From assembly GCA_003427395.1 (NCBI GenBank), contig BFEA01000865.1:168925-213518 (forward strand): 44,594 bases of DNA. Direction: 5' to 3'. The position numbers were made by a program, and so were the translations under genes. Positions 29,701 through 40,621 of this stretch are shown one piece after another. Source of the stretch: Chara braunii. Lineage: Eukaryota; Streptophyta; Charophyceae; Charales; Characeae. A model generated the notes under the pieces. That model was not told the DNA's origin and did not search any database. It saw only the letters and a program-made list of their open reading frames with translations. Every line of letters starts with the position of its first letter. Position 1 is the stretch's first letter.

Positions 29701-31186
29701 GCATTTCCAATTTCCATTTTTGGCTGTCCTTTTAGCAAAAGAAACATTTTCAGCTTCACACTGGTTCATAGGTAGATGGCTCACCTTCCCCCCACTCAAA
29801 ATGAGATGTCCCCATCGCACGACTGGTTCTCACTCGGAGGTACGCAGACCTTTGGCCCGCCGACTGCAGTCAAGGAAGCAAGCCCATCCGCTTAAAGAAG
29901 GAAGAGTGATCAGTTCTTCCCCAGCGGGTGGCGCCTCATCCTTCTACTCAGTCCGACCTTTTGCTATTACGAGACGAGCACCATTACTGAGGTTCCTCCT
30001 CACATCTGGCAGGTAGGTCCAGTCCAAGCCTCCCAGGGCCCCGTCTTGCCATAAGAGCTTCCCTCGCGAATCGTTCCTCCCGAGTGGTAAGTTTTCTGGA
30101 TCCGGCCTCTTTCTTTCAGGAGAGTTTGAGCTCTCTATTAGTTCGCGAGTGCAGTTACAAAGACCTCGCGGTTAGTCCCGAAACGGTTGTAATGTTCCGG
30201 CGAGGCGGTGTCAATGCCTCACGGTGGTGGCGGGCTCCACCCGGTACCTCGCCCGGCCCCTCCCCTTGGACAGTGCCGCCCAACTTAGTGCAGGCAGCCG
30301 AGGTCCGACCCAAACGGCCATGCCACCCCTCTATGGTATGGCGTGTGGTTGGAGAGAGTGAAAGAGACTAGAATAAAAATGACTCTCTCGCCCATTTGGT
30401 TCTCTCACCCTTTGACGTTTAGGCTCTCAGCATGAGGCGCAAGTTGAACTCCCCGACTAGAGCTCATTGTCGGAGTTAGTTTTGTACGGCCAACACCGAT
30501 CTAAGGGACAAGTGCCTTGATCCTTTAACCCTCATTCCCTTTTAAGAGGAACAGGCCGCACTGAGACTTTTTCCTTAGAAGGATAGAGGTCTTGGGGTCG
30601 CAGTGCGGGTACCGATATCCCCCTCCTGATGAGGCCAGAGACTAGAGAAAAGGAAAAATATTTCTCAATGCCATTTCCATGGTCGTCTCGACGACCTTCC
30701 TTCAAAATTGCCTAGGGTCCCCTGACTTATGCAATGCAATATCCAATTCTCATCACTCAATCCAATGCTGTTTCTAGCTTTTTCTCATGGCTCCTTCTCA
30801 TGGCTGGTCCGACAGCCTCTCTTCAATAAGGCCACCCCTCGTGACCGATCCGGTCGTCGCTTCTTCAGTAGCTATTTTCCAATGCCGACCCGTCGGCCCA
30901 CCTCCAATCCTCAACTTCCACATTTGCAACATTCCACCCTTATGACCGTCCCAACGGTCTATGCCCTTCTCACCTTGAGGCCCGGCCTCCTTTATCCTGC
31001 CCTTCTCTTTCCAAGGCATCATTCTCTTTCATCCATTCTCATGGCTATTTCAGCGACCGACCCACCAGACTTTTGAATCTCACAGTGCTCATTCCAACTC
31101 TTTCTCAGTCAACATCTCTCAATCAATCCTGCGGGGGACCCCAGTGCCTATTTCAAAAGAAATGACCCTTATCAGGGGCCATTTCC
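29701..31186. other. Gene-free stretch
   Basis: About 1.5 kb with no recognised gene, RNA or mobile-element end. It is C- and T-rich on the plus strand, with CAGGTAGG and GTGGTAAG donor-like words near 30010 and 30085 but no adjoining coding exon. Part of it may be the missing 3' LTR or tail of element 3. I could not match it to 42531-44101 by eye. Confidence 0.35.
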
Positions 31187-31339
31187 GAACAACCTGGTTA
31201 GGGTCGTTCTTTCCATTCTCAAGTCGAACAGCTTGGTTAGGACTATTCCTTTCCATTCTCAAGTCGAACAACCTGGTTAGGGCCATTCCTTTCCATTCTC
31301 AAGTCGAACAGCCTGGTTAGGGTCATGCCTTTCCATTCC
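31187..31339. repeat. 40-bp tandem repeat, about 3.8 copies
   Basis: Units begin with GAACARCCTGGTTAGG or GAACAGCTTGGTTAGG at 31187, 31226, 31266 and 31306, each followed by CCATTCCTTTCCATTCTC or a variant. Spacing is 39, 40 and 40 bases. Confidence 0.93.
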
Positions 31340-31809
31340 AACCGGCCCTCTCAAGGTCGTCCTTATCCATTTCAGTGTTAGCGCTCGAGGGGGTGGGCCT
31401 CGAGGACATGGATCCCATCTCTGTCTCGGGGGTTAGAAGGCGGCTATCTTCTTCGGTTTTTATGCATGCTTTTTCCTTTGTCCTTTGTCAACAACATTCA
31501 CTTATCCATGCATACATCCGACTTAGCGTCTAGTGCTGAAGTTGAGGCTCGCAGCCCCGAGCAGCACTAACCCACCCAGTCGTTCAACCAAAGCGAGGGG
31601 AGTGTGCACCATCACTGTTTTCTCTCTTCCTGAGCTCTCATGCCTCTTGCTGTTCTGGACTTGTTTGTGACCGGTTGGATTAGGCTCCTAGGGAAGAAAA
31701 TTCTTCATTCCTCTTTACCCATAGGTTCCCTAACCTCTCTCATAAACTCATGCCATAACTCGTCTGACCAAGGGTTAATCGCACATTTTAGAAAATATTT
31801 TTGCCATAA
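31340..31809. other. Gene-free stretch
   Basis: No gene, tRNA or repeat is recognised. Composition is balanced with scattered CATGCAT words. Confidence 0.35.
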
Positions 31810-32255
31810 CTTTCCTCAATCTTGACAATCCCTTCCCCTTTTGTTTTCCCAAGTCAGCGTCACCCATTCACAGGTCTTATCTCAATCTCACTTTCGAAAG
31901 GAGCAAGTACTTATGCGAAGTGGTCTTAGTTACTCAATGCTTTCCAGTTCAACGAGCAGTCATGTTGCGGTTTGCTTCGAGGAATTCAAATTGTAAGAAC
32001 AACGTCACAGTCTTGTCCCATCTAAGTACCCCTTTTCCTTTTGCTTTCCCTGAACAAAGTCGGTCTTTCACAGTTCTAGTCTCAAGCTCATCGATCCTCA
32101 AGTTCTTCTGAAGAAGCAAGTACTCATACAAAGTACCCCTAGCTACCCAATCCTTAGCCATTTCTAGACCAAAAAGTCGTCCCGTTGCGCTCTATTTCTA
32201 GGAATTCAAATGCAAAAATCAACATCACAGTCTTGCCTGTCCCGGGTATCCCTTC
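31810..32255 (-). repeat. Diverged 220-bp tandem duplication with coding-like minus strand
   Basis: AGGAATTCAAA at 31980 recurs at 32200, with GCAAGTACT(T/C)AT and AACATCACAGTCTTG-type blocks in the same places, offset 220. On the minus strand an open frame (31949-32161) contains YEYLLLQKNLRIDELETR, and the other copy has a shorter matching YLLLSK block. This suggests an old repeated coding segment. No family is recognised and stops abound. Confidence 0.5.
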
Positions 32256-32313
32256 CCCCTTTTTTTTGCTTTGCTATGGCTACTCCCTTTTACGTCCATT
32301 GCCCCCTTGTTGC

Positions 32314-33100
32314 TCAGTCGCCTTGTGTTGGGCCTGCCTTGCCCGGGCATCCAATTCCCTCTGAATCCTCCTCTTCGTCCTTTGTAAGTTGACGAGCGCC
32401 CCTTCCGTGAGGAAGGTTGTTGGTGTTATCTCTTTCCCCCCTGCTCAACTTTTCCTGTGCTTTCAATGCCCAGTCGTGCCGCATGATACTAGTCCACTAG
32501 TCGAACCAGTGGTTACAGGTTGGCCCAAATTCTCGTATCCATTTGTCATTCTCATCCTCTGGATCCTCATCCCTCGCCCGCACTTCTTCCATTGGTTTTG
32601 TGACTTCTTCGGTCTCCTCTCCACTACTGATATCTATGACTTCGTTAGGTTCTTCCCCATTTTTATCGCTGCTGCTATCTCGAATGGGGCTAAACTCTTC
32701 CTCACGTTCCTCTGGCTCATGGGGGAAGGCCTTTCATCACATACGTCATCATGCCATAGATGTTGTTCATCACTTTCGGCGCCCTCCCTGATAGGGCCCT
32801 GACTCTCGTCGTTGTCCGGTTCCTGTTTTTTTCCTGGGCTCGTATTCTCCGCTCGCTTTCACTCCCAGATGGGACATATATCCCTTCCCCTTCTCTAAGA
32901 GGTGAGGGCCCCCTGGTTCCCTGTTTTCTTCCTCCCCTGCCTACAACCAAGTTGAAGTTAAACCCTACATACAACTTTCTCTTTTTGGCACTTGGTTCCA
33001 CCGTTGGTCTTGTCCCTCGTTCCCCGCTGAGCCTGTTGATGAAATTGTTGTCGTTCTCGTTCCCGAATTGTTTTTCTTGTTGCTTTCTTTTTCCCTGGTC
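32314..33100 (-). pseudogene. Element 3 post-integrase acidic ORF
   Basis: A coding-like stretch 3' of the integrase, in the position where some Ty3/Gypsy elements carry an extra gene. The first part (to about 32735) has charged, Arg/Glu-rich sequence (GSESERRIRAQEKNRNR). After a one-base shift an acidic frame follows for about 139 codons: EPEEREEEFSPIRDSSSD, EVIDISSGEETEEV, DEDPEDENDKWIREFGP, then WALKAQEKLSRG. It is broken by one TAG at 32497-32499 and ends at a TGA at 32314. Just upstream (33101) lies a strong splice acceptor in minus sense, a T-rich run ending CTGCACAG. I do not recognise the product. It has no membrane segment, so an envelope role is not supported. Confidence 0.5.
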
Positions 33101-33550
33101 CTGTGCAGATATAATAAAAAAACACAGCATCCTCCATATACACACATTCCCTCCCACCCCCCTTGCGAATTTGTAGGCTTTACTCCCCAGAACCCTTGCT
33201 CAACCCCATGAGATTGGTAGTCCTCTCAGACTGACATCGTAGGCGTATGCTCCCATTATCCCACAAAAACTACGATACGTTGCCCGAGCACATAGATATC
33301 CCATATAGACACTCCCACCATTACCCCACAAAAACTATGATACATTGCCGCAGAGCTCCCAACCCTATCCGTATTCAACCCAAGCAGTCACCCCATGCCC
33401 CAGAAAAAAGGAGAAGACACAAAAAAAACAACCTCTGCAGTCATGATCATTTCCGCAAAGGGACGGTACAGGATTATGGTCCAGCTGCCTGCTTTTCAAG
33501 TTGTCAAGTCCCCTGTTTCCTTGTCCTGAGCTTCTTGCAACCATTGCTCC
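33101..33550 (-). other. Element 3 spacer between integrase tail and acidic ORF
   Basis: Includes the likely end of the integrase C-terminus (KRVIPGTEVGQVPKPG in minus sense, to about 33550) and then non-coding DNA. A direct duplication around CCCACAAAAACTA(C/T)GATAC is seen at 33260 and 33330. Confidence 0.45.
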
Positions 33551-33606
33551 ACTGGGTCCCGGCTTAGGAACCTGACCAACCTCTGTCCCGGGAATGACCC
33601 TTTTAA

Positions 33607-34803
33607 TCAAGTACCATTAAGATCCTCAAATTCTAAGGTGTTCAGGCCCACCTGCTTAGCGACCCGGTAGGGGCCTTTGAATCTCCTTCCCAGTTGTCCA
33701 GACCACGTGCTTTCAAAGGCCGAGTTCCTTATTAGTACCATTTCCCCCACCTGGAGTGGCTCCTTCCGGATGTTTTTGACCTGGTCCCATCTTGCTTTGT
33801 CCCTCATTCGGCTATACATCGCTCGCTTAACAACTTCCTCCAAGGCCTCCTCATTTGTAAGGACCTGTTGACATCGTGCCTCGATTAGTTCCTCCATGGA
33901 CATGCGTGGATTGTCATTTAGCCTATTCCAGGTGGGTACCAATGCCTCCACCGGGAAATCAATTTCCCTTTCATACCAGAGTTCTGTCGGAATGCATCCC
34001 GTCGTCCTTTTCGGCGTCATGTTCTCTGAGAAGACTGCCTGCTTAAGGTACCGGGGCCAATTCCCCAGGTCGTCTGCCGCCAACTTAGCAATTGTGTTTT
34101 TAATGGTCCGGTGCCCCCTTTCTACAGGCGCATTGGCCTCAGGATGATAAAGCTCGATGATCTTGATAGGCACGCACAACATCTTAAGCTTGCCTAAAAC
34201 TTCCTGGTTTACGAACTCCGTCTCAATATCCGCTATGAATCTTCAAATGAAGGGGTGCCTCAGGTAGAAATCTTCTATCCAGTCGGCTACTCCCTTCCCC
34301 GTCTTTCTTTTAAGCGTCACCGCCTCTACGTAACCACTCAGGTTATCTCTTGCATCCAAGATATACCTGTATCCGTCTGTTGATACAGGCATGACTTTGA
34401 GATCGAGATGGACTAGATGCCCCGGCCCCAGCACCCGAGTATGTCTAAGAGGTTCAAAGACACGAGCGGAGCTCCTTTCTTGACAAATCAGGCACGTTTG
34501 ACAGTAAGTGGCCACCATACCCGCCATGTCTGGGCAGAAGTAAAGCGGCAAGATTTTTGCAAGGGTCCCTTTCGATGACCGATGCCCTCCGACTAGTCCA
34601 TCATGCATCGCTTGTATTATGTCCAACTGCCTAGGCCTTCCGCACACAACTCGCCTAGGTATCATTCCTTCTTCCCTCTTGAAGAAGTAGTCGTTCCTCA
34701 GGACATACTTTTCAGATTCCTCCCTTGCCTTGGGGCTGACTTCCATAGGCTTCTTGTTCCTTATAAGCAACAGGCCGATCTCTCGAAAGATGTCGTCATA
34801 CAT
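33607..34803 (-). pseudogene. Element 3 integrase
   Basis: The N-terminal zinc domain shows HDGLVGGH, then YCQTCLIC (HHCC). The core has Asp in HLVHLDLKVMP, Asp in FIADIETEF and Glu in YHPEANAPVERGH, giving the full D,D,E set. The C-terminal part (VLIRNSAFE, then FKGPYRVAKQVG) fits the usual tail. One TGA at 34243-34245 lies between the first and second Asp, in frame with both halves, consistent with CGA to TGA. The HPEANAPVERGH style differs clearly from element 2, so this is another lineage. Confidence 0.9.
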
Positions 34804-35463
34804 CCGTACGAGGAAGAATTTTTGTCCCTCTTAGTTCGTATCTCACTTTTCCTGAGCCTGACTTACCAGATCTCTCGATTTTCATGGTGTCCGCTACCTC
34901 GTCGGGTATCCGATACCCTTCCGCTGCTCGCCTCTCCCTTATTACCCTCAAAATTTCTTCCTCTTTCTCCATGGCCTCCTCTTTTGACGTCTCCACTAGG
35001 ATCGAAAATGGCTTAGTTTTCTTCCCTACTGGCTTGTACTTCCGAACACTTCCTTCTGGGATCGTTCTTCTAGAAAATGAACGGTCGGAATCGACTTTGC
35101 TATCTCCGCAACGCGGGGTTGAATACTGACTATCTTTCCGTTCAGACAGTAGCCCTTTCGGACCTCATCCTCGAATTTGGCAAGCGTTGCCGGGTCCACC
35201 CCTACTTTGTGGTACCTCGTAGTCGTGACGAGTTGTAACAGGTTCATAATTTTGATTGTTACTTTCAGCGTATCCTTCCGACACTCCTTCGGCTTAGGCA
35301 AACTGGCCTCAAGTTCGACTTCCGGCTCCTTTTTTGCCACCATGATCCCTAGGACCTCGTCTTCTTGCCTCCTTTTCTTCATAGGCAGACCCATCTTGAT
35401 CCATTCCTTTTTGCTAAAAGCCTCCTCAATCATGATTTCCACCCTTTCTCTCATACCTTGCAT
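34796..35463 (-). pseudogene. Element 3 protease-integrase linker, RT missing
   Basis: Charged sequence in two frames: SKKEWIKMGLPMKKRR and FEDEVRKGYCLNGKIVS (35026-35463), then after a shift VGKKTKPFSILVETSKEEA and GYRIPDEVADTMKIERSG (to 34796). No RT motif (YxDD, LPFG, SPY) is visible here, and the integrase zinc domain follows directly. A deletion of the RT-RNase H segment is the simplest reading. Confidence 0.65.
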
Positions 35464-35481
35464 CCGAGCGAATGCTCCTTT

Positions 35482-35979
35482 TCACGCACTATCCTCGAAC
35501 GTTGGGGACCAAGTTGCCAACTTTCCCTTCGGAGGGTCCCCTCCGGTCCCAAGGAGTCGAAGAAGCTCTCCTCGACCGATCGCTGGGTCCTCTATATCTA
35601 CCATGTATGTGCCGTCGTGCAAGTGCATGCCTATCATTTCTACGTTGGCGCACCATGGTCTCCCGAGGATTATATCATGGTCCATTTCCTCCATTACGGT
35701 CATCCGCTGAAATGACCAAATCAACTCCCTTACTCCAGCCTTGACCGCACACTTAGTGACATACCCAGCGAATGGAATTTCTCCGTCGGCCCCCCGGATG
35801 CTCCCTGTTACTTCCTTGTTTACCGTGCAGCCCGTAATTGTCGTGAAGTCTCTCCGTATGAGGGTAATTTCGGCACCTCCGTCTTCTAGTGCGTCTGTGT
35901 GATGGGTCTCGATCTGGACCTTCAACTTTCCTACAGGCAGTGCATGGACACTGAGCTTCATCCCGGGAGGTGCCCTCAT
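35482..35979 (-). pseudogene. Element 3 retropepsin-like protease
   Basis: An open frame of 165 codons. The active-site loop reads ALEDGGAEITLIRRDF, with D-G-G-A (35872-35883) in place of the usual D-S/T-G-A. The distal motif DHDIILGRPWC is the expected hydrophobic-hydrophobic-G partner. The residue after the catalytic Asp is Gly, as in some divergent plant elements. The rest of the fold looks intact. Gag-derived sequence lies upstream in other frames. Confidence 0.8.
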
Positions 35980-36091
35980 GACCTCGCCACCTTCTCGGTC
36001 AGGTAGGCTTAAGAGGATGTCTGCAAAGGCCTTTTCCAGGTTCTCCAGATCCCTTGGAATCCTTTGGAGGTTGGCGACCCCTTGCGGTGCC

Positions 36092-38242
36092 TCAGCCTCC
36101 TCCGTTTTCTGTTCCTGTGGTTCCGGAGCCTCTTCTACCTCTACGCGTCTGCGCGTTAGCAGTCGCCTGAGTCCGCAACATGGTTTGAAAAGATACAGAT
36201 ACCATGGTACACAGGAATTTGCTCAGGGTGTCGATGATATCTGGTATGGTCAAGATCGGGATTTGGTACCTGAACTTCTTCTTTGTCGCCGCGGCTTTGT
36301 CTATCGGTTCGTCCTCCCTTGTTTTCCCGTAGACTTTCTCCGGCTTCCCGGTCTCGGGCTCACCTTGATTTGCGCTGGTTCCCGCAACCTCCTCCATTAC
36401 CGTATCTCGGATAAATTTATTTTCCGCCCCTGCCCATCGAGTGGTGATGTTCACCCTATCTTGTCCATTACCTTCTAGGATGAAATTGACTTGTGGTCTG
36501 CGCCCCCACGGCTGATCCCAAACAATGTCTGCTACCAGCTCGGCTTCTACGGCGGCTATATCCAGGTTATTCAGGATGATGACGACACGCAGCATTCCGC
36601 CTGGCGAATTCCAGTTTATTCGCTCCCCCTAGGGCCCGAAAATTTCGCCTTTAAGAGACCTGCTGCATCTCTGCCTCATAATATCGTGGTTGAGTCTTAG
36701 GCAGGTCCGCACAAAGTGACCGATCATCGTGCAATATCGGAACTGCTCATTGGCCGGATCTTTCCTGCCGTATCCTCGGTTGGCTAATGCTACCGGAACT
36801 ACGGCCTCTTGGGGCGGGAGGGCGGGCATTACCAATAGTGCATTCTCCACTCTTTCTATCTTATTATCGACTCCGTGCACCCGTTCGTGCAGACTTTCTA
36901 TCCCCTTTTTCACCTTGTCTCCCGTCTTTCCGGTCAAGTCTATGACCTCTCCTTCCTTAAGCAAAGCTAACGTCTCAGTTACCACCATCTTCTTCGCGAG
37001 GTCTATTACCGTGCTGGAGTCTACGTCCCTTCGTGTACTCAAATTTGTTGGTCTCTTGATAGGCCGACATAATCTTATCTTTGTCGAACTCAGGGAACTG
37101 TCTAAGGAAATACTTGCTCATGATCCGGTCTGTTACCCCGGGAATCCGTAACGCCACTAGGGTAAATGCTCCCAGAAAGTCGTAAGTCGCATAGTTCTTC
37201 CTCTGTACGGCTGCCAATTCGACTTATGTTGCCATCTTCTTCGCCTTTCGATACTTCCTCATCATTTCATTTCGGGTCTCTTTCCAGGATCCACTGGCCG
37301 CGACGATGGCCATAATGTCCCTTCCTAAGCTTAGTGACACATGCTGCCCTAAGTGGTCCATCTTTTCTTCCTCACTTCATTTCAACAAGGCTGCTAGGTT
37401 CTCGTAGTCTATCAGGAATTCGGTGATGTTCGCCCCATCAAAGGTGAGCTTCTTCTTGGCATCTGCAAGGTAACCCTGATTTTTGTTCAATGCCCGAGTG
37501 ACGGTGGATACTATTTTCTTGAGCCCGCCCTCGGAACTACCTATTTCACCAGCCGTACTAGTCCCCTCTCCTTCCTTGCTATCCTTTCGCTTTTCTCCGG
37601 TTGTTGCTGTTCCCTCCGGATCAAACCATCCTAATACCCTTTCTCTGAGACCCCAAAGTCCATCGCACCCCTGCATTATTTTTGGCGCGGCAGGCAAGCG
37701 GCTAGCACCACTGTCTATGGCAGGTGGGTTTGTAGCTTTTTCCACTTCTACAGTCGTGGAGTCCCCCTTTTCCTTCCCTTACTTGCTAGGCGCCCCCCTA
37801 TGGCTACTATCCTTCCCTCCGTGCCTGATTTCGCCCTGGCTAGTCCTGCGCTCCTCTCGTAGCTCCTCTCCCGGAAGGTCCCTTTCGTTCCCAGCCATCA
37901 TTTCTTCGATAAGTCTCGCCTTAGACTCTGCGGTTCTCTTTTCTATTTCTGCCAGCTTACGCTGTGCATTCGAGACTTTCGTTTTTTTGGATATGATCCC
38001 ATCTGAGTTTCGCGGACTCGACCTTTCCTTGTCCCTTCCTTCCTTATTCTCCTGAGATCCTCGTTTACTTCCCCCGGCCTTTCCCGAACTTTCCCCCGTC
38101 GAGAGATCCTTCCCGTCTTCCTTGGTCCCCTCCAAATTTGCTGATTCTCGGTCCCTTATTGACCCTTCGTTTCGTTCACGCCCCTTTCTGTGCCCTGACT
38201 CCCTTTGCTCCGCAGGTTCCCTGCCTCTTCTTCTGACGCCAT
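36092..38242 (-). pseudogene. gag: Element 3 gag, interrupted
   Basis: I place the start at 38242 (ATG GCG TCA GAA). The first part is Ser/Lys/Glu-rich with a helical block (NAQRKLAEIEKRTAESKAR). The capsid-like centre shows FDGANITEFLIDYENLAALL, LGQHVSLSLGRDIMAIV and YATYDFLGAFTLVALRIPG. Stops at 37779, 37377 and near 37228 each lie in an otherwise continuing frame (TAA, TGA, TAA). A zinc-knuckle-like FRYCTMIGHFVRTC occurs at 36701-36742, with Phe where the first Cys should be. A conserved C-terminal extension (36092-36595; VADIVWDQPWGRRPQ, then KKKFRYQIPIL) follows after a stop. Confidence 0.75.
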
Positions 38243-38699
38243 CCTTTCCTAACCCTGCACATGGAAAAAAAATTTTTTGCGAAACCGTCAGTCGTTCACA
38301 GCTTCCCTAGTTCCCAGGCCCTAAGGTCCTTATCTTTGCTATTTCCATATTTCCCGTCTTATATCAGTCGTGACGGCTTATCTGGCGTTTTCTTCCTCAA
38401 CAGGGTGCAGCTTACCTTTCCTCTGCCGGAAGGCTCACTGCCGAGGTTCGGCATTTCATCACTGCCATGCCTCGGTTTCAAGACGGTATCCAGGCTTGGC
38501 GGCTCTCTTCTCGGAGATGGCCCTTTTTGCCTTCCCGACTCCCGGATACCCTTAGCGTCCTTAGCGGTGGCGGCCTTCCTAGTCCCTTCCTGCCGTGTTC
38601 TCAGGAAGAATAGGACTCCGACCACTTCCTTCCGCAGATGGTTAATCCCTCATTTTAATTTCCAGCCTTTACTTTCGTTGCCTTTTCCCGATACTTTTC
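38243..38699 (-). other. Spacer between gene X and element 3 gag
   Basis: A 457-base spacer with no supported coding region. It has several CCTTTTCCC/TTTCC pyrimidine stretches (purine in minus sense). No LTR end or primer site is recognised in it, so gag and the gene array are not separated by a visible LTR. Confidence 0.45.
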
Positions 38700-39485
38700 T
38701 CACGACGGTCCCTCATGCCTATCCTGTTCGTCAGGTTCTTCGAACAGGTTAGCCACCCCCACAAGGTAGTTTTCTTCCATTTCTATCTCCCCGATAATTA
38801 TTGGTTCATACTCCTCAAACGCCAAGCGTGGTAACTCGAATATCAGGATTTCGATGAGTTCGAGTAGTTCACGGGCCCGATTTCCCCAAAACGGCCCGTG
38901 CCTAACTGACACATCGTAAAACATTCCCGTCGTCTGTGGCTGGAAGTTTTGGATCCAGACTAAGGTCGAGTCCACCAAGTCTCTTGCCCTTGAGAGGCTG
39001 CCGAATACCAGGTCTACCATGAAACGAGGTACTCGACACTGCAACCCTGTCATCGGGGCCCTAAACTCTCGCCATCCTCCTACCTCCACCCGAGTTCTCA
39101 GTCCTACATTCCTTCTCCCCCGCACCTCCTGACCTATCCAGTTCATTATCCTGGCAGCCCTTTGGAAGATTGGTAGCAGCCCATGTCCTAGTGCCATCTC
39201 GGTTCCTAGCATGTGCCATCCAATTTCCGGTAGGTATACGGTCCCTGTCACCCTCAAATCGGCATATAGATCGTCCCTTGGCCCCCTATTGAACCTCATA
39301 CCTCTCCATAAACATTCTACCATCATGAAGGCCTGGTCCCTTCCCAAGGTCACAGCCCTCCATTCTGTGTCAATCCCTCGAACCAAGTAGCTTGCTGGAA
39401 GTGACACCTCCCATCCGTCTCCGCTTTCCGTGGGCGGCCGAGGGTGCGTGGGTCGTCGCGATATCCGGGCGCGTCTCATTGCCAT
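38700..39485 (-). CDS. Unknown paralogous gene X (array copy 4, intact frame)
   Basis: I do not recognise this protein. The frame is open for 261 codons from an ATG at 39485 (MAMRRARISRRPTH), and the stop is at 38700. The ATG is preferred over an in-frame TTG two codons earlier because the three other copies also start ATG GCA or ATG GCG. Conserved blocks shared with copies Y, Z and W are WEVSLPASYLVRG, GTVYLPEIGWHMLG, RVPRFMVDLVFGSL, HGPFWGNRARELLELIEIL, and a C-terminal GVANLFEEPDEQD. The tail is acidic. No signal peptide or membrane helix is seen. It is the nearest array member to element 3 gag and on the same strand, 457 bases upstream. Confidence 0.7.
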   Translation of the reverse strand: MAMRRARISRRPTHPRPPTESGDGWEVSLPASYLVRGIDTEWRAVTLGRDQAFMMVECLWRGMRFNRGPRDDLYADLRVTGTVYLPEIGWHMLGTEMALGHGLLPIFQRAARIMNWIGQEVRGRRNVGLRTRVEVGGWREFRAPMTGLQCRVPRFMVDLVFGSLSRARDLVDSTLVWIQNFQPQTTGMFYDVSVRHGPFWGNRARELLELIEILIFELPRLAFEEYEPIIIGEIEMEENYLVGVANLFEEPDEQDRHEGPS

Positions 39486-39633
39486 CGTCAATTCGCGGCC
39501 CCCTGCACAATTTAAAACAGCAAGCGAGTCATGCTTATTTCATCCATTCCTTCCGACCACCACTAAGCAACCTCCTACTTCTTGTCCGACCTCCCTTTTC
39601 TTCCTTACTCCCTTTTCCCTTTTCTTTCTCTTT

Positions 39634-40404
39634 TTATTGGTCTGCTTTCACTCCTGATAGCTCGTATAGGCTGCCCAGGTCGTCTATGTAAATCGGCCCC
39701 TGCTTTATTTCTTCTGACGACGGCCCATAGAACCTCATCGTTAACAACTGGAATTCTAGGCCTTGTGGTGAATACGGCGCGCAGTATTTGCAACACCTCG
39801 TACCTCTACTCACCGTCGAACGGCCCCATTTCCAAGAAGGCCAGGTAGTATTCTCGGTGGACCGCCGCCTCCTCGAACGTCAGGTTGGCGAGGTCGGCCA
39901 CTGCCCGCCTGACAAGATCCAGCCCGCCTAGTCTTTCTAGTAAGAAGGGTGGCAATCTCATTCGAACGTTCTCACTAGGCAAATTGAAACTCCCGGTCAT
40001 GGCCACCCTAAGATTTGTTGTTACGTCGTCGAACTCCGGGTCTGCGAACTCGAGCTCCGCCGGCCACACTAGCTTCCATGCTCCTTCGAACATGTTTAGC
40101 GGATCTTCCCCCACGCTAGTAGGACTCCGAACGCACGCCATCCATCCTCCGACACATACAACCACCCCTCCGCACGCACATGTCCCCGCGGGTCCGGATT
40201 CCACTCGCCATCCTCATCCACCCGCCACTCAACCTTGGTTACCAGGTAAACCGTGTTTTCCATAAGCTCGACCCCGACCCAATCCACCAATGGGTGTCTG
40301 ACCTCATTAATGGTAGGCAGGCTGATTTCTAAGCCGCTAGTCACTTCCCTTGGCGGCTCAATTTCCAGCGGGCGATCCTCAAGGAACGTCCTCCTTCGTG
40401 CCAT
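39634..40404 (-). pseudogene. Unknown paralogous gene Y (array copy 3, decayed)
   Basis: Starts ATG GCA (MARRRTFLEDRPLE) at 40404. Blocks shared with the family: LEISLPTINEVRHPLVDWVG, GWLYVSEDGWRAFGVLLAWG, then after a one-base shift near 40105 NMFEGAWKL, RLPPFLLERLGGL and EMGPFDGE. An in-frame TAG follows at 39806-39808 and then RYEVLQIL. A second shift near 39690 leads to YIDDLGSLYELSG and a stop at 39634. Both broken halves align with the intact copy X over its length, so it was once a full gene. Confidence 0.68.
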
Positions 40405-40621
40405 TAAGCGTCCTCTACCTGCCTTCGATCTTTATCCCGCGGCACCGCAGCGGTCCCTACAATAGCCGGACACCCCAATCCCAGTCTTAGTACTTCTATC
40501 CCTGGTTGGTTTGCATAAAATACATGTTCCCCTGTCTACATCACCCCCTAGTTTTTCCTTTCCTCCTCCTTTTCTCTCTTTACCCCCTAGCGTACCCTGC
40601 TAGTTCGGGTTTTCCCAGCTC
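40405..40621 (-). other. Intergenic spacer between copies Y and Z
   Basis: Short spacer. In minus sense it contains purine-rich runs (GGAGGAGGAAAGG near 40565) but no primer site, TATA box or other motif that I can support. Confidence 0.4.

Larger units (their letters stand above)
32314..38242 (-). mobile_element. Element 3: Ty3/Gypsy-like retroelement without reverse transcriptase
   Basis: On the minus strand gag, an aspartic protease, a linker and an integrase follow in order, then an acidic ORF. No RT or RNase H lies between protease and integrase, where they belong in Ty3/Gypsy elements. The coding regions hold scattered stops and shifts. LTRs are not firmly identified: a candidate 5' LTR lies at 42531-44101, with four unknown genes between it and gag, and no matching 3' LTR was found. 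The limits given are coding limits only. Confidence 0.75.

Noticed and set aside
32389-33176. Plus-strand ORFs opposite the acidic ORF
   Set aside because: Ser/Leu/Phe-rich shadows of an acidic and arginine-rich minus-strand frame.
37483-38055. Plus-strand 190-codon Ser/Pro/Leu-rich protein
   Set aside because: Antisense of element 3 gag, which has recognisable capsid sequence in minus sense.
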